Made by a program: the position numbers and the translations under genes. Positions 22,781 to 31,563 of a stretch of DNA of 64,000 bases are shown piece by piece. This DNA comes from Paucibacter sediminis (GTDB lineage: Bacteria; Pseudomonadota; Gammaproteobacteria; Burkholderiales; Burkholderiaceae_C), in assembly GCF_030254645.1 (NCBI RefSeq), contig NZ_CP116346.1, forward strand, positions 2,150,001 to 2,214,000. The letters run 5' to 3'. The notes under the pieces are model-generated. The model was not told where the DNA came from and did not search any database. It saw only the letters and a program-made list of their open reading frames with translations. Numbering within the stretch: position 1 is the stretch's first letter; the number at the start of each line of letters is the position of its first letter.

Positions 22781-24781
22781 TCAAGGCCGGGGCGGCAGGA
22801 AGAAGCTGCGCGGGGCGCTGCGCAGGCGTTGCCAGATCGCCCCCAGCACGCGGCGCTGGTCGTCCAGCTTGATGCCGCGCGAGCGCAGCGCCACCTTGAA
22901 GGCGAGATAGAAGCTCACGCCCAAGTTCAGGGCGCCGGTGCCCAGCACGCCGATCACGCACAGCCAGAAGGGGCTGCTCGCCATCACGCCAAGGCCCAGA
23001 TTGCCGACCGCGGCGGCCAGCTGGCCGGTGGAAAGGGTGATGTGGCGCACCTCGATGGGCAGGCCGAAGAAGGCCAGCAGGGCTGGCACCAGGCCCAGCA
23101 TCATGCCCAGCGAGACATTCGCCGCCAGCCCCGAGATATTGGCGCGCCACCAGGCCGCCCAGCGCTGCGCACGCGCCTGGCCCAGGCGCGCGATGATGCG
23201 CGGATTCCAGGCGATGGCGCTGTCCAGCCGGTGGAACACGAACCAGTTCTCCACCCAGCCGGCCATCAGGCTGCTGGCGAACAGCAGCACGCCGGTGAAG
23301 GCGGCGAACAGCCAGGAGGGGCCCAGCACGTTGAGCGAGTGCAGCACGTAATGGGCATCGTGCTCGCCCACCGGCGTGCCGCCGAAGAGCGCCCGGCTGA
23401 GCAGTTGCACGCCCAGCACCAGCGGCGCCACCATCAGCAGATTGCCGAGGATGCCGGCCACCTGGGAGCGGAACAGATTCGCCACCTCGTCGACAAAGCT
23501 CTCCAGGCCCTCGGGCGTGGCGATGTGCTGCAGCTTGTGCGCCATCGCCGGCGCCGTCATGGCCGGCTGCTTGGTGGCCACGGTCCAGTGCAGCAGATGG
23601 ATGATGACGAAGCTCAGCGCGTAATTGGCGCCGGCCCAGAAGCCGGCCCAGAAGGCGGTGAGGCCCAGCGCCATCACCGCGAACTTGGCGAAGGTGGTGC
23701 CCACGATTACCAGGCCGCCGCCGGCGGCGCGCCTCAGCATGTCGCGGTACTCGCTGCGGTCGCGGGTGATGTAGTGCTCGCCGGTCGCGGCGCTGCGCTC
23801 GGCCACCTTGCGCGCCAGCAGCGAGTAATGGCGCGAAAACAGGGTGTGGATGCTGCGGCGCTCGTGCACCACGCGCACCAGGCCCGCCACCAGGCGCAGC
23901 AGCTCGCGCTGCGGCCGTTCGCTCACCAGGCAGTCCAGCAGGTCCTCGATGCGCTGGCTGCGCGCCAGCAGCTGCTCCACCTCGAACATCAGGTCCACCG
24001 AGACGCCATGCTCCTCCAGGTGATCGGGCACGGTGGCCGCGGCCTGGTTGCAGCGCGCCAGCAGGGCGCGGAAGAACTGCAGCGCCGGCGCGAGCGCCGC
24101 GTGGTCTTGCGTGCGCAGCGCCGCCACCACCGCATCGCCGGCCGCGGCCAGCTGCTCGAAGGGCTGGTCGCTCAGCAGCGCCTGATCCATGCGGCGGCGC
24201 ATCGGCCCGGCCAGACCGGCGGCGCGCACCGCGCTCACCATCACGGTGAGTGCGCTGACGAGGGCCTCGCGCCAGTCGCGGGCGGCCTGCTCGGGCTTGA
24301 ACAGCCGCGCCACGCGCTCCAGCAGCTCGTCGTCGATGGCCAGCAGCCATTGCTCGTCGGACTCGGCCGGGAACAGCAGGGCGAACAGCTCGCCCAGGTC
24401 GCGCGTGTCGGCGGTATCGGGCAGCAGGCGCTCGCGCAGGCGCGTGAAGAACTCGCCCCACAGGTCCATGCGCGGGGCGAAGCCCACCTCGGCAAACAGG
24501 CCCAGCGCATCCGCCTCGGCCCAGACCCCGCTGATCACCGCGGCAAAGCTGCGCGCATGTTCGGGGTGGCGCTCCAGCACGTTCAGCAGATGCTTGAGGC
24601 GGCGCAGCGGCAGCGGCGTGCCGCGGTCCTCGCCGGCGGGCTCCTCGTTCCTGGCGGGGGCGTGGCGCAGCCATTCGAGCAGGCGCACCAACCAGAGATT
24701 GCGCTGCACCAGCGCGGCCTTGGGGTCGGCTGCGTTGAGCAGCGCGGTGAGGTCCCAGGCGGCAGATGCCTTGTGGGCCAT
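22781..24781 (-). CDS. Gcr-type 'site-specific recombinase' family membrane protein
   Basis: A 666-residue protein of the SpecificRecomb/Gcr family. The name is historical, from Neisseria. No recombinase catalytic motif is visible, and the C-terminal half carries several transmembrane segments (FWAGFWAGANYALSFVIIHL, NLLMVAPLVLGVQLLSRALF, SWLFAAFTGVLLFASSLMAG, LGMMLGLVPALLAFFGL). The N-terminal 330 residues are helical and soluble. It is most likely an envelope protein and should not be read as a mobile element. Its ATG overlaps the apaG stop codon (TGATG), indicating coupling. Confidence 0.85.
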   Translation of the reverse strand: MAHKASAAWDLTALLNAADPKAALVQRNLWLVRLLEWLRHAPARNEEPAGEDRGTPLPLRRLKHLLNVLERHPEHARSFAAVISGVWAEADALGLFAEVGFAPRMDLWGEFFTRLRERLLPDTADTRDLGELFALLFPAESDEQWLLAIDDELLERVARLFKPEQAARDWREALVSALTVMVSAVRAAGLAGPMRRRMDQALLSDQPFEQLAAAGDAVVAALRTQDHAALAPALQFFRALLARCNQAAATVPDHLEEHGVSVDLMFEVEQLLARSQRIEDLLDCLVSERPQRELLRLVAGLVRVVHERRSIHTLFSRHYSLLARKVAERSAATGEHYITRDRSEYRDMLRRAAGGGLVIVGTTFAKFAVMALGLTAFWAGFWAGANYALSFVIIHLLHWTVATKQPAMTAPAMAHKLQHIATPEGLESFVDEVANLFRSQVAGILGNLLMVAPLVLGVQLLSRALFGGTPVGEHDAHYVLHSLNVLGPSWLFAAFTGVLLFASSLMAGWVENWFVFHRLDSAIAWNPRIIARLGQARAQRWAAWWRANISGLAANVSLGMMLGLVPALLAFFGLPIEVRHITLSTGQLAAAVGNLGLGVMASSPFWLCVIGVLGTGALNLGVSFYLAFKVALRSRGIKLDDQRRVLGAIWQRLRSAPRSFFLPPRP

Positions 24782-25155
24782 CAGTGCAGGCTGGCGCTGT
24801 CGGCCAGCGCGAATTCGGGCACCTCGGCGTAGAACACCTCGGCCGCCTCGGTGACGCAGAGGTAGCGGCCCTTCATGCTGCCCTGCTTGGTGGCGATCTG
24901 GGCCCAGGAGCTGTACTGGAAGCGCTCGCCCGGCTGCAGCAGCGGCTGGTGGCCCACCACCGCCAGGCCATGCACCTCCTGCACCTCGCCGCGCGCATCG
25001 GTGATCTGCCAATGCCTGGCCACCAGCTGGGCGGCGATGTCGCCGCTGTTCTCTATCGTCACGGTGTAGCTGTAGGCATGGAGATCCTGGGCGGCATCGG
25101 TCTGCTCGGCCAGGGGCTGCACTTGCACGCTGCAACGGAATTCGGGATGTGCCAT
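24781..25155 (-). CDS. apaG: ApaG protein
   Basis: A 124-residue beta-sandwich protein of the ApaG family, related to the FBXO3 domain. It starts MAHPEFRCSVQVQPLAEQTD, then YSYTVTIENSGDIAAQLVAR, HWQITDARGEVQEVHGLAVV and GHQPLLQPGERFQYSSWAQI. ApaG mutants in enterobacteria affect cobalt resistance and Ap4A levels, and the protein binds pyrophosphate groups. TAGAAT lies 7 bases before the ATG and no Shine-Dalgarno sequence is present, so it appears leaderless. An upstream in-frame ATG (25164) overlaps the -10 and is unlikely. It is coupled to the Gcr-like gene. Confidence 0.93.
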   Translation of the reverse strand: MAHPEFRCSVQVQPLAEQTDAAQDLHAYSYTVTIENSGDIAAQLVARHWQITDARGEVQEVHGLAVVGHQPLLQPGERFQYSSWAQIATKQGSMKGRYLCVTEAAEVFYAEVPEFALADSASLH

Positions 25156-25162
25156 GCGGGTC

Positions 25163-25185
25163 ATTCTAGGGACCCTAGGCAGAAT
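25163..25185. promoter_or_regulatory. Divergent apaG/tag promoters around a 13-base palindrome
   Basis: CTAGGGACCCTAG (25166-25178) is a perfect inverted repeat with one central base. It overlaps TAGAAT (25168-25163, minus strand), the -10 of apaG, and lies just before CAGAAT (25180-25185), a possible -10 of tag. Each hexamer is 7-8 bases from the start codon it serves. A regulator bound here could switch both genes. Confidence 0.4.
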
Positions 25186-25193
25186 GCACGGCC

Positions 25194-25808
25194 ATGAGCA
25201 CCGATGAAACCTCTCTTTACATCGCCCCCGACGGCGGCGCGCGCTGCCGCTGGTGCGAGGCGCCCGGCTTTCCCGCCTATCTGCATTACCACGACGGTGA
25301 GTGGGGCTTCCCGGTGGACAACGACGTGCGGCTGTACGAGAAGCTGTGCCTGGAGGGCTTCCAGTCGGGGCTGTCCTGGCGCACCATCCTGGCCAAGCGC
25401 GAGGCCTTTCGCGCCGCCTTTGCGGGCTTCGACTTCGAGCGCGTGGCGGCATTTGGCGCGGCCGATGTCGAGCGCCTGCTGCAGGACGCCGGCATCGTGC
25501 GCCATCGCGGCAAGATCGAGGCAGCCATCCACAACGCCGCGCGCGCCATCGAGCTGCGCGCCGAATGCGGCAGCCTGGCGGCCTTCTTCTGGCGCTACGA
25601 GGAGGCGGCGCAGCCGGGCTGGCGTGCCGAGTCCGAGCGCTCGCGTGCGCTCTCCAAGGACCTCAAGAAGCGTGGCTGGAAGTTCGTCGGGCCCACCACC
25701 ATGTATGCGCTGATGCAGGCCATGGGCCTGGTGAACGACCATCATCCGGCCTGCGTGACGCATGGCCGCGTGCTTGAGGCGCGGCGTGCCTTCAGGGTGC
25801 CCACCTAA
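25194..25808 (+). CDS. tag: DNA-3-methyladenine glycosylase I
   Basis: A 204-residue base-excision enzyme that removes 3-methyladenine. It carries the family signatures [20 protein letters not shown] (zinc Cys and His), [20 protein letters not shown] (Glu of the base pocket), [20 protein letters not shown], the helix around [13 protein letters not shown], and the terminal [10 protein letters not shown] with the remaining zinc His/Cys. The length matches E. coli Tag plus a short N-terminal extension. It is divergent from apaG. Its stop codon overlaps TAAAAT, which may serve as -10 for rpe. Confidence 0.95.
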   Translation: MSTDETSLYIAPDGGARCRWCEAPGFPAYLHYHDGEWGFPVDNDVRLYEKLCLEGFQSGLSWRTILAKREAFRAAFAGFDFERVAAFGAADVERLLQDAGIVRHRGKIEAAIHNAARAIELRAECGSLAAFFWRYEEAAQPGWRAESERSRALSKDLKKRGWKFVGPTTMYALMQAMGLVNDHHPACVTHGRVLEARRAFRVPT

Positions 25809-25843
25809 AATCGTTCCGCATCAACTCCGAGCGCCTCGCCATC

Positions 25844-26527
25844 ATGAGCACCACCTACCGCATCGCCCCCAGCATCCTCTCCGCCGACTTTGCCCGCCTG
25901 GGCGAGGAGGTGCGCCAGGTGCTGGCCGACGGCGCCGACTGGATCCACTTCGACGTGATGGACAACCATTACGTGCCCAACCTCACCTTCGGGCCGATGG
26001 TGTGCGAGGCGCTGCGCAAGCATGCGGTGAAGCCCGACGGCACGCCGGCGCCCATCGACGTGCACCTGATGGTGCAGCCGGTGGACAGCCTGGCGGTGGC
26101 CTTTGCCAAGGCCGGCGCCGATCTGGTGAGCTTCCACCCCGATGCCTCCACCCATGTGGACCGCACCCTGCAGCTGATCAAGGCCGAGGGCGCGCAGGCC
26201 GGCCTGGTGTTCAACCCGGCCGAGCCGCTGGACGTGCTGGAATGGGTGATCGACAAGGTCGACCTGATCCTCATCATGAGCGTGAACCCGGGCTTCGGCG
26301 GCCAGAGCTTCATTCCCTCGGCGCTGAAGAAGCTCGAGCAGGCGCGCCGCATCATCGAGAAGAGCGGCCGCGACATCCGCCTGGAGATCGACGGCGGCGT
26401 CAAGGTGGACAACATCCGGAGCATCGCCGATGCCGGCGCCGATACCTTCGTGGCCGGCTCGGCCATCTTCGGCAAGCCCGACTACAAGGCCGTGATCGAC
26501 GCGATGCGGGCCGAGCTGGCGCGCTGA
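25844..26527 (+). CDS. rpe: Ribulose-phosphate 3-epimerase
   Basis: A 227-residue TIM-barrel metalloenzyme that interconverts ribulose-5-phosphate and xylulose-5-phosphate in the pentose phosphate and Calvin cycles. Active-site motifs are complete: [34 protein letters not shown] (His, Asp ligands), [25 protein letters not shown] and [18 protein letters not shown] at 25806-25811 could be its -10, giving a leader of about 25 bases. In betaproteobacteria rpe often precedes gph and trpE. Here gph lies 27 kb away, so that linkage is broken. Confidence 0.96.
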   Translation: MSTTYRIAPSILSADFARLGEEVRQVLADGADWIHFDVMDNHYVPNLTFGPMVCEALRKHAVKPDGTPAPIDVHLMVQPVDSLAVAFAKAGADLVSFHPDASTHVDRTLQLIKAEGAQAGLVFNPAEPLDVLEWVIDKVDLILIMSVNPGFGGQSFIPSALKKLEQARRIIEKSGRDIRLEIDGGVKVDNIRSIADAGADTFVAGSAIFGKPDYKAVIDAMRAELAR

Positions 26528-26545
26528 GCCTTATCATCGGCGCCC

Positions 26546-26989
26546 ATGAGTTCCATCCTCCTCGTCTGCGTGGCCAATATCTGCCGCTCACCCATGGCCG
26601 AGGTGGTGTTCAGGGCGCGCGCCCCGCTGCTGGGCCTGGGGCGCATCGAATCGGCCGGCGTGCGGGCCTCGCCGCGCGGCAATCCGATGGACCCGCGCGC
26701 GCTCGCCGCGCTGGCGCAGCGCCAGTACAAGGCCGAGAAGAAATGGCGCTCGCGCCGTGTCGCGCCGGCGGACTTCGAGCGCTTCGACCAGATCCTGGCG
26801 ATGGACCTGGAGGTGCTGGAGGCCTTGCGCGAGCAATGCCCGCCGCCGCTGCTGGCGCGCCTGGGCCTGTTTCTCGAGGACGGCGCCGAGGTGCCCGATC
26901 CCTATTACGGCAGCGCCAAGGGTTTTGAGCATGTGCTCAACCTGATCGAAGCGCGGGCCGAGCAGCTGGCCCGCAGCGTGCTGGCTTAG
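26546..26989 (+). CDS. Low-molecular-weight protein-tyrosine phosphatase
   Basis: A 147-residue phosphatase. The P-loop VCVANICRSPMAE (Cys nucleophile at residue 8, CX5RS) and the general-acid Asp in VPDPYYGSAKGFEHV (about 113) are present. Such enzymes act on tyrosine kinases of exopolysaccharide systems or on arsenate or small substrates, but no Wzc-type kinase gene is near. It begins 18 bases after rpe, with TATCAT ending 8 bases before its ATG and no Shine-Dalgarno sequence. It is followed by the GGDEF gene after 5 bases, so the two may be one transcript. Confidence 0.92.
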   Translation: MSSILLVCVANICRSPMAEVVFRARAPLLGLGRIESAGVRASPRGNPMDPRALAALAQRQYKAEKKWRSRRVAPADFERFDQILAMDLEVLEALREQCPPPLLARLGLFLEDGAEVPDPYYGSAKGFEHVLNLIEARAEQLARSVLA

Positions 26990-26994
26990 GGCCC

Positions 26995-28440
26995 ATGCTG
27001 ATACGCACCAAGCTCGCCCTGCATCTCTCGCTCCAGGTGGTCTTGGTCGGCGCCATGATGGCGGCGCTGCTGCATCTGGCGATGTCCTACAAACACCTGG
27101 GCGAGGTGCAGGCGCGCCGCCTGGAGGCGCGCGAGCTGGCCGGCGAGATGCAGAAGTCCTCCGACGATCTGACGCTGATGGCGCGCCTGTTCGTGGTGAC
27201 GCGCGAGCCCCGCTATGCCGAGTACTTCCGCGAGATCTCGCGCATGCGCGACGGCCTGGTGGCGCGCCCGCCGCATGACGACGGCTTTTACTGGGACATG
27301 GTGCTGGCCGAGCCGGGCCTGCGTCAGGCGCGCGGCCAGGGGCGTGAGAGCTCGCTGAGCGAGCGCATCCGCCAGGCCGGGTTCGCCGCCGACGAGCTGG
27401 CGCTGCTGGACGCCGCCAAGCGGCGCTCCGACGCGCTGCTGGCGGTGGAGGAGCAGGCCATCGGTATGGTGGACACGCGCGGCTCGGCGCAAAGCCTCAG
27501 CGACGAGGAATGGCGCCAGGCGCTGGAGCTGGTGCATGGCGCGGCCTACCGCCAAGCCAAGGCCGAGATCATGCGGCCGTTGCGCGAATTCCATCAGCTG
27601 CTGGAGCAGCGCCTGAGCGCGCAGCGCGAGGCCACCGAACAGCAGATCAGCTGGGCCATCTGGCTGGCCGCGGGCGTGGCCATGGTGCTGTTCCTGCATG
27701 CGCTGCTGCTGTTCTACAACTTCGACCGCTCGGTGCGGCATCCGCTCGAGGTGCTGCGGCGCTGGGCGCAGGCGGTGCGGGTGGGCCGGCATGGCAGCCG
27801 CACCAAGCTGCAGGACAGTTCCGAGTTTGGCGAGCTCTCGGCGGTGATCGACGAGATGGCCGAGTCGGTGGAGCGCAGCCTGGCCGAGCTGAAGGACGAG
27901 GTGGCCAAGCGCACGCGCGCCGAGGAGGTGGTGCGGCATCTGGCCAACCACGACGCGCTCACCGGCCTGCCCTCGCTGCGGCTGCTGCACGACCGCCTGG
28001 ATCGCGCCCTCGCCCATGCCCAGCGGCACCAGCAGGGCCTGGCGCTGATGTTCGTGGACCTGAACGGCTTCAAGCCGGTGAACGACCGCTACGGCCATGA
28101 GAGCGGCGACGTGGTGCTGAAGGCGATGGCGCAGCGCCTCGCCGCCGGCCTGCGCGATGCCGACACGGTGGGCCGCGTGGGCGGCGACGAATTCCTCATC
28201 ATCCTGCCCGAGGTGGCCAGCCATGAGGCCGCGGCCCTGGTGCGCGAGAAGCTGGTGGCGGCGCTGGCCGCGCCGGTGTTCCTGGCTCAGCACCATGTGG
28301 CGGTGCATGTCAGCGCCGCCATGGGCATCGCCATCTTCCCCGACGACGCGCGCGACATGCAGGACCTGCTGCGCGCCGCCGATCAGGACATGTACAAGGT
28401 CAAGGCCGAGATGCAGAAGGCCCCGGCGAGTCCGGGCTAG
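26995..28440 (+). CDS. Membrane diguanylate cyclase with periplasmic helical sensor, HAMP and GGDEF
   Basis: A 481-residue c-di-GMP synthase. TM1 (LHLSLQVVLVGAMMAALLHL) and TM2 (AIWLAAGVAMVLFLHALLLF, about 221-240) flank a periplasmic, mostly helical sensor. HAMP and a linker follow, then a GGDEF domain beginning HDALTGLPSLRLLHDRLDRA. The signature GGDEF (396-400) is intact and RDAD lies five residues upstream, so the product-inhibition I-site is present. It should be an active, feedback-limited cyclase. It starts 5 bases after the phosphatase stop codon and may be expressed with it. Confidence 0.93.
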   Translation: MLIRTKLALHLSLQVVLVGAMMAALLHLAMSYKHLGEVQARRLEARELAGEMQKSSDDLTLMARLFVVTREPRYAEYFREISRMRDGLVARPPHDDGFYWDMVLAEPGLRQARGQGRESSLSERIRQAGFAADELALLDAAKRRSDALLAVEEQAIGMVDTRGSAQSLSDEEWRQALELVHGAAYRQAKAEIMRPLREFHQLLEQRLSAQREATEQQISWAIWLAAGVAMVLFLHALLLFYNFDRSVRHPLEVLRRWAQAVRVGRHGSRTKLQDSSEFGELSAVIDEMAESVERSLAELKDEVAKRTRAEEVVRHLANHDALTGLPSLRLLHDRLDRALAHAQRHQQGLALMFVDLNGFKPVNDRYGHESGDVVLKAMAQRLAAGLRDADTVGRVGGDEFLIILPEVASHEAAALVREKLVAALAAPVFLAQHHVAVHVSAAMGIAIFPDDARDMQDLLRAADQDMYKVKAEMQKAPASPG

Positions 28441-28449
28441 TCAACTCGC

Positions 28450-31400
28450 CTAACCCGCTGCATGCTCGGTCATGCGCGTGGCCTTGACCTCGCGCATGTC
28501 CGGCCCCTTGCCGCTGTAGCGGTCCAGCGCCAGATAGATCACCGGCGTGATGTAGAGCGTCACCGCCTGCGAGACGATCAGGCCGCCCACCACCGCCAGG
28601 CCGAGGGGCTGGCGCAGCTCGGCGCCGGCGCCCAGGCCCAGCGCGATCGGCAGGGCGCCCATCAGCGCCGCCAGCGTGGTCATCATGATGGGGCGGAAGC
28701 GCAGGATGCAGGCCTCGCGGATGGCGGCCTGCGGGCTCATGCCGCCATTGCGCTGCGCGTCCAGCGCGAAGTCGATCATCATGATGGCGTTCTTCTTCAC
28801 GATGCCGATCAGCATCACGATGCCGATGGTGGCAATCACCGTCAGCTCGACGCTGAAGAGCTGCAGCGTCAGCAGCGCGCCCACCGCCGCCGAGGGCAGG
28901 CCGGCCAGGATGGTGATGGGGTGGATATAGCTCTCGTAGAGCACGCCCAGCAGCACATAGATGACCGCCAGTGCCAGTGCGATCAGCAGCAGCTGGCCAC
29001 CCTGCGAGTCCTGGAACACCGCCGCATCGCCGCCATAGCTGGTGATCACGCTGGCCGGGAAGCGCAGCTCCTTCACATAACCATCCAGCCTGGCGGTGGC
29101 GTCGCCCAGCGGCACATCGGGCGCCAGGTTGAAGGACAGCGTGATCGCCTGCAACTGGCCCTGGTGGTTGATGGCGGTGGGCCCGAGGCCGCGCCGCACC
29201 GTGGCAAAGGCGGTGAGCGGCACCTGGGCGTTGTTCTTGCCGCGCAGATAGATCTTGTTGAAGGCGTCCTCGCTGAGGCGGTCGCCCTCGCTGGCCTCCA
29301 TGATCACCTGGTAGGTGTTGCTCTCGGCGTAGATGCTGGAGATCTGGCGCTCGCCGAAGGCGTCGTAGAGCGCGCTGCGCAGGTCCTGCATCTGCACGCC
29401 CAGCATGGCGGCGCGCTCGCGGTCGATGATGAGGTTGGCCTCCAGGCCGCGCAGCTGCGAGTCGCTGGTGACGTCGCGGAACAGCGCGTCGCCGCGCAGC
29501 TTTTCCTGCAGCTTGACCGCCCATTGGTTGAGCTCGCCCGCGGCCACCGACTGCAAGGTGTACTGGTAGCGGCTCTTGCTCTGGCGGCCGCCCAGCTGCA
29601 GGTTCTGCACCGGGCGCAGGTAGACGGCGATGCCGGGCAGGCCGCGCAGCTTCTTGCGCAGGCTCTCCAGCACCTGGGGCATGGGCGGGCGCTCGCCGCG
29701 CGGCTTCAGGTTGATGAACATGCGGCCGGTGTTGCTGGCGTTGCCGCCGCCACCGCCCTGGCCCACCGCGGCCGCCACACTGGCCACCGCGGGGTCGGAC
29801 TTCACCAGCGCGGCCGCCTGCTCCTGCAGCACCGTCATGGCGTTGAAGCTGATGTCCTCGCTGGCCTCGGTGCTGGCCTGGATCTGGCCGATGTCTTCCT
29901 CGGGGAAGAAGCCCTTGGGGATGGCGTTGTAGAACCAGACGGTGGCGGCAAAGCTGGCCAGCGCTAGGCCCAGGATCCAGCTGCGGTGGCGCAGCGCCCA
30001 GTCGAGGCTGCGCGTGTAGGCGCCCAGCACCGCATGGAAGCCGGCCTCGAAGCTGCGCCCCAGCGCGTTCTCCTGCACATGGTGGTGCGGCTTGAGGAAG
30101 CGGCTGCACAGCATCGGCACCAGGCTCAGCGAGACGCCGGCCGAGACCAGGATGGAGAGCGACACCACCACCGCGAACTCATGGAACAGCAGGCCGATCA
30201 CCCCCGGCATGAAGAAGATCGGGATCAGCACCGCCACCAGCGAGATCGAGATCGACATGATGGTGAAGGCCATTTCGCGCGCGCCGCGTATCGCCGCGGC
30301 GAAGGGCTCCATGCCGTCCTCCACATGGCGCACGATGTTCTCCAGCATCACGATGGCATCGTCCACCACCAGGCCCACCGCCAGCGTGATGCCCAGCAGC
30401 GAGATGTTGTCGAGGCTGTAGCCCAGCGCGAACAGCAGGGTGAGGGCGCCGATCAGCGAGATCGGCAGCGACAGCGTGGGGATCAGCGTGGCGACGGCGC
30501 GGCGCAGGAAGATGAAGATCACCAGCACCACCAGGGCCACCGTCAGCGCGAGCGTGAAATAGACGTCGTGCAGCGACTCGCGGATCGAACGCGAGCGGTC
30601 GTTCAGCGTGGTCATCTGCACCGACGCGGGCAGCTGGCTGGCAAAGCGCGGCAGCATCGCCTTCACCGCGTCCACCACCTGCACCGTGTTGGCGTCGGGC
30701 TGGCGCTGCACCGCCAGCACGATGGAGCGCTCGCCGTTGAAGTTGCTGAAGGACTTGACGGTCTCGTAGCTGTCCTGCACTTCGGCCACGTCGCGCAGGT
30801 AGATGGGCGCGCCATTGCGCGAGGCCACCACGATGGTGCCGAACTCGCGCGCGCTCTTGAGCTGCTTGTTGGCCTGGATGGTGAGGGTCTGGCGCGAGCC
30901 GTCCAGCACGCCTACCGGGGTGTTCGCATTCGCGCCCTTGATGGCGGCCTGCAGCTCCTCCAGCGTGATGTTGCGCTGGTTCAGGTCCTCGGTGCGCACG
31001 CGGATGCGCACCGCATAGCGCTTCTGGCCGAAGATCGAGACCTGGGCCACGCCGTTGATGGTGGAGAGGCTGGGGGTGATGAGGTTCTCGGCAAAGTCGT
31101 TCAGGTCCGAGAGATTCATCGAAGGCGAGGTCAGCGCCACCAGCAGCACCGGCGCATCGGCCGGATTCACCTTGCGGTAGGAGGGCGGCGAGGTCATCTC
31201 GGCCGGCAGCGCGCGCAGCGAGCGGAACAGCGCCGCCTGCACGTCCAGCGCCGCGGCATCGATATTGCGCGAGGGGTCGAACTCGATCGTCAGCGAGGTC
31301 GAGCCGAGGATGTTGGTGGACGAGATCGTCGTCACGCCGGCGATGGTGGAGAACTGCTTCTCCAGCGGCAGCGCCACCGAGGACGACATGGTCTCGGGGC

Positions 31401-31563
31401 TGGCGCCTGGCAGGCTGGCCTGCACATTGATGACCGGCGTGTTGTAGGAGGGCAGGGCGGCCACCGGGATCTTGCCCCAGGCGGCCAGGCCGGCGATCAC
31501 CAGCGCGATGTTCAGCAGCACGGTCATCACCGGCCGCCGGATGAAGAGCTCGGTGAGATTCAT
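28450..31563 (-). CDS. RND multidrug efflux permease (HAE1/MdtBC-like)
   Basis: A 1037-residue inner-membrane RND pump with the 12-helix, two-lobe design. Hallmarks are NLTELFIRRPVMTVLLNIAL at the N-terminus, a porter domain with QLPASVQMTTLNDRS, TM4 with LAVGLVVDDAIVMLENI (the proton-relay Asp-Asp), and TM10-12 ending near GLIVSQAVTLYITPVIYLAL. It takes substrates from the periplasm and passes them to an outer-membrane channel. No TolC-type gene is adjacent. Its ATG overlaps the stop codon of the fusion-protein gene (ATGA). No TetR or two-component regulator is beside it. Confidence 0.95.
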   Translation of the reverse strand: MNLTELFIRRPVMTVLLNIALVIAGLAAWGKIPVAALPSYNTPVINVQASLPGASPETMSSSVALPLEKQFSTIAGVTTISSTNILGSTSLTIEFDPSRNIDAAALDVQAALFRSLRALPAEMTSPPSYRKVNPADAPVLLVALTSPSMNLSDLNDFAENLITPSLSTINGVAQVSIFGQKRYAVRIRVRTEDLNQRNITLEELQAAIKGANANTPVGVLDGSRQTLTIQANKQLKSAREFGTIVVASRNGAPIYLRDVAEVQDSYETVKSFSNFNGERSIVLAVQRQPDANTVQVVDAVKAMLPRFASQLPASVQMTTLNDRSRSIRESLHDVYFTLALTVALVVLVIFIFLRRAVATLIPTLSLPISLIGALTLLFALGYSLDNISLLGITLAVGLVVDDAIVMLENIVRHVEDGMEPFAAAIRGAREMAFTIMSISISLVAVLIPIFFMPGVIGLLFHEFAVVVSLSILVSAGVSLSLVPMLCSRFLKPHHHVQENALGRSFEAGFHAVLGAYTRSLDWALRHRSWILGLALASFAATVWFYNAIPKGFFPEEDIGQIQASTEASEDISFNAMTVLQEQAAALVKSDPAVASVAAAVGQGGGGGNASNTGRMFINLKPRGERPPMPQVLESLRKKLRGLPGIAVYLRPVQNLQLGGRQSKSRYQYTLQSVAAGELNQWAVKLQEKLRGDALFRDVTSDSQLRGLEANLIIDRERAAMLGVQMQDLRSALYDAFGERQISSIYAESNTYQVIMEASEGDRLSEDAFNKIYLRGKNNAQVPLTAFATVRRGLGPTAINHQGQLQAITLSFNLAPDVPLGDATARLDGYVKELRFPASVITSYGGDAAVFQDSQGGQLLLIALALAVIYVLLGVLYESYIHPITILAGLPSAAVGALLTLQLFSVELTVIATIGIVMLIGIVKKNAIMMIDFALDAQRNGGMSPQAAIREACILRFRPIMMTTLAALMGALPIALGLGAGAELRQPLGLAVVGGLIVSQAVTLYITPVIYLALDRYSGKGPDMREVKATRMTEHAAG

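Noticed and set aside
22781-24781. Site-specific recombinase or mobile element
   Set aside because: The Gcr family name is historical. The protein has several membrane helices, no recombinase catalytic motif, no flanking repeats, and lies next to apaG in a stable order.
22688-24832. A 714-codon plus-strand open frame opposite the Gcr-like gene
   Set aside because: Gln/His/Ala-rich shadow without motifs. The minus strand encodes a recognisable family with membrane helices.
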